Positions 6,150 to 14,082 are shown, counted from the first letter of the stretch. The stretch: 37,106 nt of DNA from HGM04593 sp045533955 (GCA_045533955.1 JAZSIU010000013.1:1-37106); one strand, 5' to 3'. Numbers and translations are program-made. The notes: generated by a model not told the origin, from the sequence alone.

Positions 6150-6395
6150 ATGAAAAGCCGAATCAACGCAATACAGAATCTGCAAATAAACCTGTCGCTG
6201 TTGCGTACAGCCTATCGCTACACGGTCAAAGAGATGGCATCGGCTTGCGGTGTGTCGCTTCCGACGATGAGACAGTACCTTACAGACCCGTCCAGAATGT
6301 CTGTGGAGCAGATTTGCGGATTGGCTGGTCTTACACGCTTGCCGCCCGAAACGCTGTTAGGCGGTCTCTTGAGCGGAGAGCAGAGAGTTATATGA
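6150..6395 (+). CDS. Small HTH protein of the early operon
   Basis: The ATG at 6150 follows AAAGGAGG with ideal spacing; an upstream in-frame ATG at 6102 lacks one and overlaps the previous gene. The 81-residue protein has an HTH pattern at ~28-60 (TVKEMASACGVSLPTMRQYLTD). It resembles the small regulators that follow cro in gut phages. It probably binds DNA; the target is unknown. Confidence 0.7.
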   Translation: MKSRINAIQNLQINLSLLRTAYRYTVKEMASACGVSLPTMRQYLTDPSRMSVEQICGLAGLTRLPPETLLGGLLSGEQRVI

Positions 6396-6413
6396 CCGAG
6401 GAGGTTAAGCAGT

Positions 6414-6578
6414 ATGAAAAAGCACATGAGCAACAATGAAAAGCACTGGATGTTGTATGACAAATACCGTGTAGCGGAGGCCGAGACAAAACGCAAGGAC
6501 GACGAAGAGATAACACGGGTTGCACGGCATATTCTCGGTATGAACAACACGGGGGAGGACAGACATCGTGAAGGTTAA
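6414..6578 (+). CDS. Small charged helical protein
   Basis: The ATG at 6414 is preceded by GAGGAGG and the frame runs 54 residues (MKKHMSNNEKHWMLYDKYRVA, then a charged stretch and ARHILGMNNTGEDR). It is below common length cut-offs but has a good ribosome site and overlaps the next gene by 11 bases, as neighbours in this operon do. No family is recognised. Confidence 0.6.
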   Translation: MKKHMSNNEKHWMLYDKYRVAEAETKRKDDEEITRVARHILGMNNTGEDRHREG

Positions 6579-6789
6579 GCAGATAATAAAATTTGCCCTC
6601 ATAGCGGCATCGGCTGTGTGCGGAATTATAGGGGGCATTCTGATCCTCGGCGCAATAGGCAGGGCGGACACCGACCCGGCAATGTCGTGTGAGTGGTTTG
6701 TACGTCAGCTTATAAAGGGTGCTGCGCTATTTCTCCCTGGGGTCGTGACCTTGATGCTTGAAGATGTGCTGGAGGATGGTGAGCAGTGA
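6568..6789 (+). CDS. Small membrane protein
   Basis: The protein has 73 residues with a GTG start inside the end of the upstream gene. Residues ~8-30 are strongly hydrophobic (FALIAASAVCGIIGGILILGA) and residues ~49-64 form a second hydrophobic stretch (KGAALFLPGVVTLML), so two membrane helices are likely. No family is recognised. The acidic tail (EDVLEDGEQ) overlaps the methyltransferase start by four bases. Confidence 0.6.
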   Translation: MKVKQIIKFALIAASAVCGIIGGILILGAIGRADTDPAMSCEWFVRQLIKGAALFLPGVVTLMLEDVLEDGEQ

Positions 6790-8825
6790 ATCTTGGTAGT
6801 TTGTTTGATGGTAGCGGAGGTTTTCCGCTTGCCGCATCTTTGTGTGGGATAACGCCCGTGTGGGCATCGGAAGTTGAGCCCTACCCGATAGCGGTCACAA
6901 AGAATCGTTTTCCCAAAATGAAGCACTTGGGAGACATCAGCAAAATCAACGGAGGAGAAATCGAACCCGTCGACATTATCACCTTCGGCAGCCCGTGTCA
7001 GGACTTATCCGTGGCAGGCAAACGTGCAGGACTGAAGCACACCGAGAACGGCGACGACGAAACCACACGCAGCGGACTGTTTATGGAAGCTGTCCGCATC
7101 ATCAAGGAAATGAGGGAAGCAACAAGTGGCATATATCCAAGATACGCTCTTTGGGAAAACGTCCCCGGAGCTTTCAGTAGTAACAAAGGAGAGGACTTCC
7201 GCATCGTCCTCGAAGAGCTCATCAAAATCGTCGAGCCGTCAGCCGTTATGCCTGCGGTTCCGAAAGCAGGATGGGCCTACGCCGACAGTTACGTCGGAGA
7301 CGGATGGAGCATTGCTTACCGAGTTTTTGACGCTCAATACTGGGGAGTCCCCCAACGTCGCCGTAGAATCTACCTTGTCGCAGATTTTAGAGGCGAATGC
7401 GCCGAAAAAATACTATTTGAGCGCGAAGGCTTGCGAGGGTATCCTGCGGAGAGCGGAACGCCGTGGCAAAGAACTGCCGCCGATGCTGAAGGAAGCCTTG
7501 GAGCAGATGATAGAGCGGGAGCAATCGGCATAGCATACGGTTGGCCGCTCGGATTCCGCCCTGAAAACGTCCGTGTATATGAGGAAACAGCGACAACGCT
7601 CTGCAACGGTACTCGCCCTGGATTCACGACGGGAGTCATCCAACCCGTCGTGAACAAATGCATCCTCGACGACCAAGGCGGACAGCAGGTCAACGTCCGC
7701 ACCGACGGAAAAAGTCCGACACTTCGAGCAGAGATGCACGGGAATGTGCCTGCGGTGATAGAACCAGCTCCCGTATACTGTCTGCAAGGCAACGGAATAG
7801 ACCGAGCCGACACGGCAGGATGCAACGGCAAAGGCGTGAGAGAGGACGTATGCTACACCCCGAACACCATCGACCGCCCTGCGGTGTGCTACGCCGAAAC
7901 CTACCAACGGACGGTGGGGCCGCTCATGGCAAACAGTCATCCCGGCAGTTATTCGGGGCAGGATGCCTATACGGACATGTTCGTGGTGGGGAAGACATTT
8001 GCCTGCAGTTCAAAGCAACAGAGCCTCGCTGTGCTGGAAAATCTCGGCAACACGCTCGGGGCAAAAGGACCGTCCGGCGTGGCGTATGCAGGCCACGTCG
8101 CCAGTTTTTATCCTCAAATGAAAGCAGAGAGCCAGTGCTTTAGAGAAGATGGTGTGGCGAACACGATAGTAAATGGCACGAATCCGGGTTATCAAAACGG
8201 CGTGGTACAATCGGTAGCGTATGGGGTAGATTGCCGAAATGCTACGGAGTATCCAGAGATGACGGGCGCACTACAGAGCCGAGCAAGCAATAATGCCAAT
8301 TCAAACAACGTTGTTCGTGTCCGCTACATCGTTCCTGATGCCATTATTCACCCCACGCACGACGAGATACATGAATTCATCACAGACAACAACGCCGACG
8401 CACCGCACCAACAGGATTTGCTGCAGGCTCCAGAAAGCGTCGCTCGGACGATAGCCTGCGGGACTCATGCGGCGGGGTCGCACCTCACAAAGACCGTTAT
8501 CAATTTGGGGATGCGCTACATCGTCCGCCGCCTTACCCCAACCGAATGCGCAAGGTTACAAGGATTTCCCGACACATGGGGACACATAGACCCCAAAGAA
8601 GATCTCACCGACGAGGAATATGCATTCTGGACTGAGGTGCGCACGACCTATGATGTTATTAACGGCAGAGAGCCCAAAACATACGGCAGAAAGCAAATGC
8701 TGACGTGGTACAACAAGCTATGGACAGATTCTGCCGAGTACAAGATGTGGGGCAATGGTATAGCGTTACCTTGTGCGCTGTACGTGATGCGTGGAATAGC
8801 AGAAATTTGTAGAGGGGTGAGTTAA
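6786..8825 (+). CDS. DNA cytosine-C5 methyltransferase with long repeat-rich insert
   Basis: The protein has 679 residues with a GTG start, about twice a minimal M5C enzyme. Motif I is LGSLFDGSGGFPLAA. Motif IV is FGSPCQDLS with nucleophile Cys71. Motif VI is WENV (124-126), motif VIII QRRRRIYLVADF (190-201), motif IX RRLTPTECARLQGFPD near residue 590, and motif X YKMWGNGIALP near 655. It transfers a methyl group from S-adenosylmethionine to C5 of cytosine. No partner endonuclease gene is visible, so it is an orphan enzyme, probably shielding phage DNA. Residues ~215-575 hold degenerate repeats of the form T-L-x-NGT-x-PG-x(3)-GV-I/V. A second ORF lies in another frame at 7126-7533. Confidence 0.93.
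   Translation: MNLGSLFDGSGGFPLAASLCGITPVWASEVEPYPIAVTKNRFPKMKHLGDISKINGGEIEPVDIITFGSPCQDLSVAGKRAGLKHTENGDDETTRSGLFMEAVRIIKEMREATSGIYPRYALWENVPGAFSSNKGEDFRIVLEELIKIVEPSAVMPAVPKAGWAYADSYVGDGWSIAYRVFDAQYWGVPQRRRRIYLVADFRGECAEKILFEREGLRGYPAESGTPWQRTAADAEGSLGADDRAGAIGIAYGWPLGFRPENVRVYEETATTLCNGTRPGFTTGVIQPVVNKCILDDQGGQQVNVRTDGKSPTLRAEMHGNVPAVIEPAPVYCLQGNGIDRADTAGCNGKGVREDVCYTPNTIDRPAVCYAETYQRTVGPLMANSHPGSYSGQDAYTDMFVVGKTFACSSKQQSLAVLENLGNTLGAKGPSGVAYAGHVASFYPQMKAESQCFREDGVANTIVNGTNPGYQNGVVQSVAYGVDCRNATEYPEMTGALQSRASNNANSNNVVRVRYIVPDAIIHPTHDEIHEFITDNNADAPHQQDLLQAPESVARTIACGTHAAGSHLTKTVINLGMRYIVRRLTPTECARLQGFPDTWGHIDPKEDLTDEEYAFWTEVRTTYDVINGREPKTYGRKQMLTWYNKLWTDSAEYKMWGNGIALPCALYVMRGIAEICRGVS
7126..7533 (+). 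CDS. Overprinted ORF inside the methyltransferase gene
   Basis: This 135-residue frame lies wholly inside the methyltransferase gene, shifted by one base. GTG at 7126 is preceded by GAGGGA with 8-base spacing. It starts MAYIQDTLFGKTSPEL, has a Ser/Lys-rich middle, and ends with a well-formed helical segment around residues 90-130 (KKYYLSAKACEGILRRAERR, then GKELPPMLKEALE). I recall proteins in other gut-phage genomes with the same DTLFGKTSPE and LSQILE...KYYLS..AC.GILRRA motifs, which would mean conservation in this frame too. It may be a real dual-coded protein or a shadow kept by methyltransferase motifs. Function is unknown. Confidence 0.4.
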   Translation: MAYIQDTLFGKTSPELSVVTKERTSASSSKSSSKSSSRQPLCLRFRKQDGPTPTVTSETDGALLTEFLTLNTGESPNVAVESTLSQILEANAPKKYYLSAKACEGILRRAERRGKELPPMLKEALEQMIEREQSA

Positions 8826-9010
8826 TGACATACTGTCCCGACAGTTTATATCAATATGAAGCCCACAGCGACAGGCTTGAAACAGCGCTTGCACGTCTGC
8901 CAAAGTGTGAGCTGTGCGGAGAGCCGATACAGCAAGAGATGGCCGTCTACATTGACGGGGCATATTACTGTGACGAATGCTTGCACGACCATCGTGTGTG
9001 CATAGATTAA
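8825..9010 (+). CDS. Small zinc-ribbon-like protein
   Basis: The protein has 61 residues, starting in a TAATG overlap with the methyltransferase. Two CxxC pairs (CELCGEP at ~28 and YYCDECL at ~48) could bind one zinc. No catalytic residues are apparent. Small CxxC proteins are frequent next to phage methyltransferase and recombination genes; the role is unknown. Confidence 0.65.
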   Translation: MTYCPDSLYQYEAHSDRLETALARLPKCELCGEPIQQEMAVYIDGAYYCDECLHDHRVCID

Positions 9011-9022
9011 AGGAGGAAAAAA

Positions 9023-9253
9023 ATGAGTGTGCAAATCTACCGGGTATACCGCCGAGAAAAGCACATATACGGTGACGGAGGCGTTGATACCGAAGAGCCG
9101 AGGAGTATTTTTCTCGGGGTAACGAGAGCCCCAACGCCGAAAAAGGCGGTTACAAATCTATCCTACAGAGCCCGTATCCCGATGCGAGAGGAGATACCGC
9201 TTGCGGGGGACGGCGTGGCAATATATTGGCTTGAAGCCGAGGAGGTGAAATGA
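9023..9253 (+). CDS. Conserved-type small phage protein, function unknown
   Basis: The protein has 76 residues. The start has an excellent AAAGGAGG site. The sequence is basic in the middle (TPKKAVTNLSYRARIP) and ends acidic. No motif is recognised. It sits directly before the recombination module, separated by one base from the ATPase gene, so it is co-transcribed and probably early. Confidence 0.6.
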   Translation: MSVQIYRVYRREKHIYGDGGVDTEEPRSIFLGVTRAPTPKKAVTNLSYRARIPMREEIPLAGDGVAIYWLEAEEVK

Positions 9254-9254
9254 A

Positions 9255-9902
9255 ATGAGTAAAGCAATATGCGTAATGGGAGAAAGCGGAAGCGGAAAGA
9301 CAACAGCTATGCGTACGCTTGATCCTGCTACAACCTATTACATCGACTGCGACAAAAAGGGTCTTGCGTGGAAGGGGTGGAGGACACAGTACAACACTGA
9401 GCGCAAAAACCTTCTGGCAACACGTGACCTCGCCAAAATACAGACGCGTCTGTTGGACCTCAGCGAAAAGTGTACCGGCATTAAAACCGTAGTTATTGAC
9501 ACCCTTAACACGGCAATGGTCGACAAAGAAGTCCGTGCAATGGGCGACAATCAGGGATTCGCCAAGTGGATAGACCTTACGCAGTACGTTTGGGCGATCT
9601 GCGAAATGGCATCCACCTTGAGAGAGGATATGACCGTAGTGATTGTGATGCATAGCGAGACCATAAGGGATGATCTCGGCTATTCGTTTACACGGATCAA
9701 GACCAACGGTCGTAAGCTGGAAAAGGTCGTGTTGGAAAGTCTTTTCTCGACGGTTTTGTTGGCAAAACGCAAAGAAGACGGCAGCTACATATTTGAGACG
9801 TCTGCCGTAAATTCTACCGCAAAAGCCCCCTTGGGAGCATTTGATACTCCCGAAGTGCCAAACGATATGGCCAAGGTGCTGGCGGCGTTGGAGGACTTCT
9901 AA
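9255..9902 (+). CDS. Sak4-like RecA-fold ATPase (phage nucleotide-binding protein)
   Basis: The protein has 215 residues. A Walker A motif, GESGSGKTT (9-17), is at the N-terminus, and a Walker B strand ends in VVIDTLN (Asp82). A HSETIRDDLGYSFTRIKTNGRKLEK segment near 135-160 fits the family. The size and motifs match the AAA_24/Sak4 single-strand annealing ATPases common in phages. It probably promotes annealing or strand exchange with the DUF669-type protein encoded two genes later. The ribosome site is GAGGTG 8 bases upstream. The start of the next gene overlaps its last base. Confidence 0.85.
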   Translation: MSKAICVMGESGSGKTTAMRTLDPATTYYIDCDKKGLAWKGWRTQYNTERKNLLATRDLAKIQTRLLDLSEKCTGIKTVVIDTLNTAMVDKEVRAMGDNQGFAKWIDLTQYVWAICEMASTLREDMTVVIVMHSETIRDDLGYSFTRIKTNGRKLEKVVLESLFSTVLLAKRKEDGSYIFETSAVNSTAKAPLGAFDTPEVPNDMAKVLAALEDF

Positions 9903-10132
9903 TGCCGAGATTTGAAAGCGGTGTGCGCTATTACACCTACGCAAAAGCGACGGTGCATTTCCCCGAAGACAAGGTCTGTTGCGAGCTGTGTCCGATGCTT
10001 GAGACCTACAGCCGAAAGCAGTGCCGTCTCACGGGCGAATACCTTGGAGATACCAGAACGATAGGCTTTGCCTGTCCTCTGGACTTTATAGAAAACGATA
10101 ACGAAAGAAATGAAAGGAAGAACGAAGAATGA
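9902..10132 (+). CDS. Small Cys-containing protein of the recombination module
   Basis: The protein has 76 residues with four Cys in a CCELCPML...QCRLTG...FACPLDF arrangement that could bind zinc. It ends in a charged tail (ENDNERNERKNEE). It lies between the Sak4-like and DUF669-like genes with overlaps on both sides, a fixed arrangement I recall from many gut phages. The function is unknown; a helper in recombination is inferred. Confidence 0.65.
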   Translation: MPRFESGVRYYTYAKATVHFPEDKVCCELCPMLETYSRKQCRLTGEYLGDTRTIGFACPLDFIENDNERNERKNEE

Positions 10133-10698
10133 AAAGCTTTAACGGCTTTGAAGCAAAGCAGAGCGGCGGCAGAGAGATACTTCCCGCCGGAGGTTACGTA
10201 GCAAAGATACTGGAGGCTAAGGAGGTCTCCTATGACTGGGGCAGCGTTATACAGATCAGCTTCGACGTCGCCGAGGGACCGCACAAGGATTTCTTTGCGG
10301 CGGATTACAAGCAGCAGGACAAGGAAGACCGCAAGTGGAGGGGCACCTTCCGCCTCCGCCTTCCCAAGGATGACGGCACCGAGCAGGACGACTGGACCAA
10401 GCGCTCTTTCGGCAATGCCGTATGGGCGATAGAGACAAGCAACGTCGGCTACCACTTCGACTGGGACGAAAACAAGTTTGTCGGTAAGCTCGTAGGTGTG
10501 CTTTTCCGCAATAAGGAATGGGAATACAACGGCAAGACCGGCTGGACCACCGAAGCCTGCTCCCTTACCTCCACCGAAAACATCCGCAACGGAAAGTACA
10601 AGATGCCAAAGGACAAGCCCCTCGCCGCCGCATCGGCAACCTCGGCTTTTGGATTTACCGCAGCACCCGCCGATCCCGACGACGAGCTCCCGTTTTAA
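10129..10698 (+). CDS. DUF669-like single-strand DNA-binding / annealing partner
   Basis: The protein has 189 residues. It has the DUF669 features of an N-terminal GGYVAKILEAKEVS strand pattern, a VIQISFDVAEGPHKDFF core, a central Trp-rich segment (SFGNAVWAIETSN), and a low-complexity C-terminus ending in acidic PDDELPF. That acidic aromatic tail is typical of single-strand DNA-binding proteins. It follows the Sak4-like ATPase with a 4-base overlap, the usual pairing. It is expected to bind single-strand DNA during recombination and replication. Confidence 0.8.
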   Translation: MKSFNGFEAKQSGGREILPAGGYVAKILEAKEVSYDWGSVIQISFDVAEGPHKDFFAADYKQQDKEDRKWRGTFRLRLPKDDGTEQDDWTKRSFGNAVWAIETSNVGYHFDWDENKFVGKLVGVLFRNKEWEYNGKTGWTTEACSLTSTENIRNGKYKMPKDKPLAAASATSAFGFTAAPADPDDELPF

Positions 10699-10701
10699 TC
10701 T

Positions 10702-11238
10702 ATGACCCTATCGCCTTTTGAAGTAAAGGCCGCTCTTGACGGTATGGTGCTCCTGTTCGACACAAGAGAGCAGGACACCGCCCGTCTGAGGGCGAGGCTT
10801 GCAAGCGCAAACTGCAAGACCGAGCGCACAAAGCTTGACTACGGCGATTACTCGGCCAAATTTCCCCTGCCGGACGGCTCTTGGCTCGACCTGCGAGATA
10901 AGGTCGCAATCGAGCGCAAGATGTCTCTTGACGAAATAGCCGCCTGCTACACCTCGCAGAGGGAACGCTTCAGGGCCGAGTTTGAACGGGCAAAGGAAGC
11001 CGGTGCAAAGGTGTATTTGCTTATAGAAAACGCTACCTTTGAAAAAGCATACAAGGGCGAATACCGCTCCAAAATGCTTCCGCAGTCGCTTATAGCCTCG
11101 GCTCTTGCCTGGCTTGCAAGGTATAACTGTCAGCTTCTTTTCTGCAAGCCGGAAACGACCGGAAAACTGATACACGACGTCCTCTACAGAGAGGGCAAAG
11201 AAATTCTCGAAGGAGGTGCGGACAATGGGAATGGGTGA
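10702..11238 (+). CDS. ERCC4-type nuclease
   Basis: The protein has 178 residues. The nuclease signature is present in order: LLFDTREQ (Asp20), LDYGDYSAKF (48-50), then VAIERKMSLDEIAAC (Glu71-Arg-Lys73). This matches the XPF/ERCC4 fold, a metal-dependent endonuclease acting on branched DNA. In phages it often sits beside Sak4 and DUF669 genes and may resolve recombination junctions. It starts three bases after the previous stop; no strong ribosome site is visible, which suggests translational coupling. Confidence 0.85.
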   Translation: MTLSPFEVKAALDGMVLLFDTREQDTARLRARLASANCKTERTKLDYGDYSAKFPLPDGSWLDLRDKVAIERKMSLDEIAACYTSQRERFRAEFERAKEAGAKVYLLIENATFEKAYKGEYRSKMLPQSLIASALAWLARYNCQLLFCKPETTGKLIHDVLYREGKEILEGGADNGNG

Positions 11239-11452
11239 CAAGAAAAAGCCTTTACAGACATCTTATGCGCCCGTTAGGTGCTCGAAATGCGGCGTATTAT
11301 TCGACGGTCTACTCACCGCCCGTTGTCCCCACCCCGCCGTACAGAGGGTATACGGAGAGTATATCTGCCTTTACTGCTGCCGAAAGTGCAAGCACGGCGC
11401 AGTACCGAAAAACATTTACGGGGTATACTGCCAATACCCGCAGGAGGGATGA
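11225..11452 (+). CDS. Small zinc-ribbon protein
   Basis: The ATG at 11225 is chosen because AAGGAGGTG lies 6 bases upstream; the in-frame GTG at 11216 sits inside that site. The 75-residue protein has CxxC knuckles (VRCSKCGVLF; YICLYCCRKCKHG) and a final YCQYPQEG, with eight Cys in all, so one or two zinc ions are likely. The gene overlaps the nuclease end by 14 bases. No function is established; position suggests a replication accessory role. Confidence 0.65.
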   Translation: MGMGDKKKPLQTSYAPVRCSKCGVLFDGLLTARCPHPAVQRVYGEYICLYCCRKCKHGAVPKNIYGVYCQYPQEG

Positions 11453-11456
11453 TTTC

Positions 11457-11960
11457 TTGGCGACGCCGACAACATATATAAAGCTCGACCGCAACATACA
11501 ACGCTGGCGTTGGTACACAAACGCCAACACGATGAGGGTGTTTCTGCATCTGCTGTTGAACGCCAATATCGAGGATCACGACTTCGAAAAGATAACGGTG
11601 CATAGGGGGCAGTTGGTAAGCTCGATCGGCAAGATTGCCGAGGCGCTTGAACTGTCACCCCGAAACGTAAGAACGGCCATAGAGCACCTAAAATCGACAA
11701 ACGAAATGACACACACCGCATATCCCAAATATTCCCTATTTACCATATTAAATTATGACCTATACCAGTCTGTATCGACAAGCAAATCGACAGACAACCG
11801 ACAAGCAAGTGACAAGCAATCGACAAGCAACCGACAACAATTAAAGAATATAAGAACATATAAAGAATATAAGAATGAAAAGAATAATATAGGCTCCGCC
11901 CTCCCTTCGGGAAACGACGAGACGTCTGCACCGAAGGTAGAGAGAGACTGGGAATGGTAG
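11457..11960 (+). CDS. Replication initiator with winged-helix N-terminus (DnaD/O-like)
   Basis: The TTG at 11457 has AGGAGGG 8 bases upstream and gives the familiar start (M)ATPTTYIKLDRNIQRWRWY; the longer frame from 11235 is mostly a shadow of the gene before. The protein has 167 residues. Residues ~10-95 form a winged-helix domain (TMRVFLHLLLNANI, VSSIGKIAEALELSPRNVRTA). Residues ~105-140 are a Ser/Asp/Gln-rich linker coded by DNA iterons. The C-terminal part is short. It lies directly before the primase-helicase gene, as lambda O precedes P. It probably binds its own iterons to open the origin and load the helicase. Confidence 0.8.
   Translation: MATPTTYIKLDRNIQRWRWYTNANTMRVFLHLLLNANIEDHDFEKITVHRGQLVSSIGKIAEALELSPRNVRTAIEHLKSTNEMTHTAYPKYSLFTILNYDLYQSVSTSKSTDNRQASDKQSTSNRQQLKNIRTYKEYKNEKNNIGSALPSGNDETSAPKVERDWEW
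11776..11892 (+). other. Candidate replication origin: 11-bp iterons and AT-rich stretch
   Basis: Six copies of CGACAAGCAA or close variants begin at 11776, 11788, 11799, 11810, 11821 and 11832, five of the steps being 11 or 12 bases. They lie inside the initiator gene. An 11-base step is not a codon multiple, so the repeat is kept at DNA level, one copy per helical turn. From 11841 to 11892 the DNA is almost only A, T and G with repeats of AAAGAATATAAGAA, a likely unwinding element. The layout copies lambda ori within gene O. Confidence 0.75.
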
Positions 11961-11969
11961 GCGAGCGGA

Positions 11970-13760
11970 ATGAAATATGAGTTTAATATTGATGACCTCC
12001 GCAAGCTTGCCGGAATCGTAGGGGCCGAGACCAAGGAAGACGGCGACGAGGTGCAATTCAAGTATTGCCCCTATTGTCACGGCGGGGCGCACAGAGACAC
12101 TTATACCTTTGCGGTCAACAAAAAAAGCGGAGCGTATAACTGTCTGCGCTCCTCCTGCGGAAAGCAGGGACACTTTGTCACCCTTGCACGGGATATGGGG
12201 TATGCGCTGGATTTCGGAGTAGAGCCGAAGGAATACAGGCGGCTTCCGCAAAAGCCTATAGACGTGCGCCCTGCGGCGGTGAAGCTGTTGGGAGAGCGAG
12301 GGATAGGCGAAGAGGTCTGCAACCGCTATCAGATAACGGTGCAAAAGGACAACGAAAACATTCTTGTGTTTCCGTTTTACAACGCCGGAGGAGAGCTCGT
12401 AACGGTCAAGTACCGCAACGCAAGATTCCGCAAGGGCGTTGATCGGAATAAGGAGTGGTTTGAGAAGGACACCCAGCCCGTTTTGTTCGGTATGCGTGAG
12501 GCAAGGAACACCGACAAGCCGCTTGTGATAACCGAGGGACAGATAGACGCCCTATCGCTTGCCGAGTGCGGCATAGAAAACGCCGTCAGCGTTCCCAACG
12601 GCTGCAGCTCGTTTACTTGGGTCTCGGCCTGCTACGACTGGGTGATGCAGTTTTCGTCGGTGATAGTGATGGGCGATTCGGAGAACGGCAAAATAACGCT
12701 TGTTGACAAGATAGCAAAAAGTTTTAAGTTGCCGGTGTTCTACATACCGCCCGAGAACTACTACGGGCTCAAGGACGCAAACGACATCCTCCGTGAATAC
12801 GGTAAAGACGTATTGCTTGACAGCTTTTCTCACGCCGTGGAATATATCATCCCTCACGTCAAGCGGCTTGCTGACGTAGAGAGCATAGACTTTTCCACGC
12901 TGCCGAGGATCCAAACAGGAATAGGACGGCTTGACAGCGTTATCGGCGGCTTTTACTACGGCCAGGTAATACTGCTCACGGGTCGAAGGGGCGAGGGCAA
13001 AAGTACCCTTATGGGTCAACTTATCCTTGAGGCAATAAATCAAGGCAACCGTGTGCTTGCCTATTCGGGAGAGCTTACGGCAAGCCATTTTAAAAACTGG
13101 ATAGACTTTCAGGCGGCGGGTGCAGAGGGGGTAATAAACTGCGGCACCGACGAAAGACCTGCATACCGCATCAAGCCGGATGTGCAGGAAAAGATAAACC
13201 GCTGGTATCGCCCTTTGGCATTGCTTTACGACAACGAGGCAATATACGAGGACGAGACCGAGGAGCTTTTACAGACGGTTGAGGACGCAGTAGTCCGCTA
13301 CGGGGTAAATATGGTCTGCATCGACAACCTTATGACGGCAATGGACGTAGGCGCAAAGGATGATTTTTACCGAGCCCAGAGCGAGTTTGTCCGAAAGCTG
13401 AAGCTTATAGCCGTGCGATACAACATCGTCGTATTGCTTGTGGCCCATCCCCGAAAGGAGATGGCGGGGACGCTGACCAACGATTCCGTTGCCGGCTCGG
13501 GTGATATTACAAACCGAGTGGATACGGTGCTGATCTACAGCCGTCTGAAAACGGCTGACGGCACAAGCCGAGGACAGTTGCAGGTGACCAAGAATCGTAT
13601 CAACGGCAAGCTGATAGTCGACCGACCGCTCAACATGATCTATTCGGAAAGCACCAAGCGAATAACCGAGGAGCACGAAAAAGACCCAAAGTGCTACGGC
13701 TGGCGAGAGCGCCCGACGTGGTACGAGGTAAGTGCAGATCAAGAAGAATTGCCATTTTAA
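11970..13760 (+). CDS. Primase-helicase (zinc-finger, TOPRIM, DnaB-type helicase)
   Basis: The protein has 596 residues in the order of T7 gp4. A zinc-binding module (CPYC at 33-36; CLRSSCGKQGHF at 58-69) is followed by a TOPRIM domain with Glu189 in VITEGQIDALSL and the acidic VIVMGDSENGK (232-241), then LKDANDILREYG. The helicase domain has Walker A GRRGEGKST (338-346), a Walker B VNMVCIDNLM near residue 450, and VAHPRKEMAG near 485. It makes RNA primers and unwinds the fork. The TOPRIM second acidic motif reads DSE rather than the usual DxD. The initiator gene with origin lies 9 bases upstream. Confidence 0.9.
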   Translation: MKYEFNIDDLRKLAGIVGAETKEDGDEVQFKYCPYCHGGAHRDTYTFAVNKKSGAYNCLRSSCGKQGHFVTLARDMGYALDFGVEPKEYRRLPQKPIDVRPAAVKLLGERGIGEEVCNRYQITVQKDNENILVFPFYNAGGELVTVKYRNARFRKGVDRNKEWFEKDTQPVLFGMREARNTDKPLVITEGQIDALSLAECGIENAVSVPNGCSSFTWVSACYDWVMQFSSVIVMGDSENGKITLVDKIAKSFKLPVFYIPPENYYGLKDANDILREYGKDVLLDSFSHAVEYIIPHVKRLADVESIDFSTLPRIQTGIGRLDSVIGGFYYGQVILLTGRRGEGKSTLMGQLILEAINQGNRVLAYSGELTASHFKNWIDFQAAGAEGVINCGTDERPAYRIKPDVQEKINRWYRPLALLYDNEAIYEDETEELLQTVEDAVVRYGVNMVCIDNLMTAMDVGAKDDFYRAQSEFVRKLKLIAVRYNIVVLLVAHPRKEMAGTLTNDSVAGSGDITNRVDTVLIYSRLKTADGTSRGQLQVTKNRINGKLIVDRPLNMIYSESTKRITEEHEKDPKCYGWRERPTWYEVSADQEELPF

Positions 13761-13776
13761 TCGGAGGAGGAAAGAT

Positions 13777-14064
13777 ATGGGAAAGATAAACGGATACCTT
13801 GCAAAACGCACGGCAATGCTGAATAAAGTGGAAGAGGCAGCCTACGACCGAGCAACACGGCACGTATCGGCCCTTGCGCTCGTCGCCCTCAACGAAGGAT
13901 TTGGATTCGGCATAGACCGTGGGACAAGGTTTATAAACGCTCTGGAGGGGATGGCCGAGACCTTCAAGCGTGAGGCTTGCGAATCGGGTCTTGACGTAGC
14001 AGAAGAACATCTCCGGCGCAGGCTGGAGAAGATACTTCACGCAGAAGTCCGCAGGGTGGATTGA
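13777..14064 (+). CDS. Small helical phage protein, function unknown
   Basis: The ATG at 13777 has GGAGGAGG 7 bases upstream, better than the in-frame start at 13732 inside the helicase gene. The 95-residue protein is mostly helical (LAKRTAMLNKVEEAAYDRAT; VALNEGFGFGIDRGTRFINA) and ends basic. It is the last gene with the GC-rich codon use of the replication block. No family is recognised; comparable proteins follow the primase-helicase in related phages, as I recall. Confidence 0.6.
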   Translation: MGKINGYLAKRTAMLNKVEEAAYDRATRHVSALALVALNEGFGFGIDRGTRFINALEGMAETFKREACESGLDVAEEHLRRRLEKILHAEVRRVD

Positions 14065-14082
14065 GAAAGGAAGATGGGAAGA

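Noticed and set aside
9150..9944. 264-residue open frame on the minus strand
   Set aside because: It is antisense to the Sak4-like ATPase and lacks a ribosome site; amino acid composition is unlike a folded protein.
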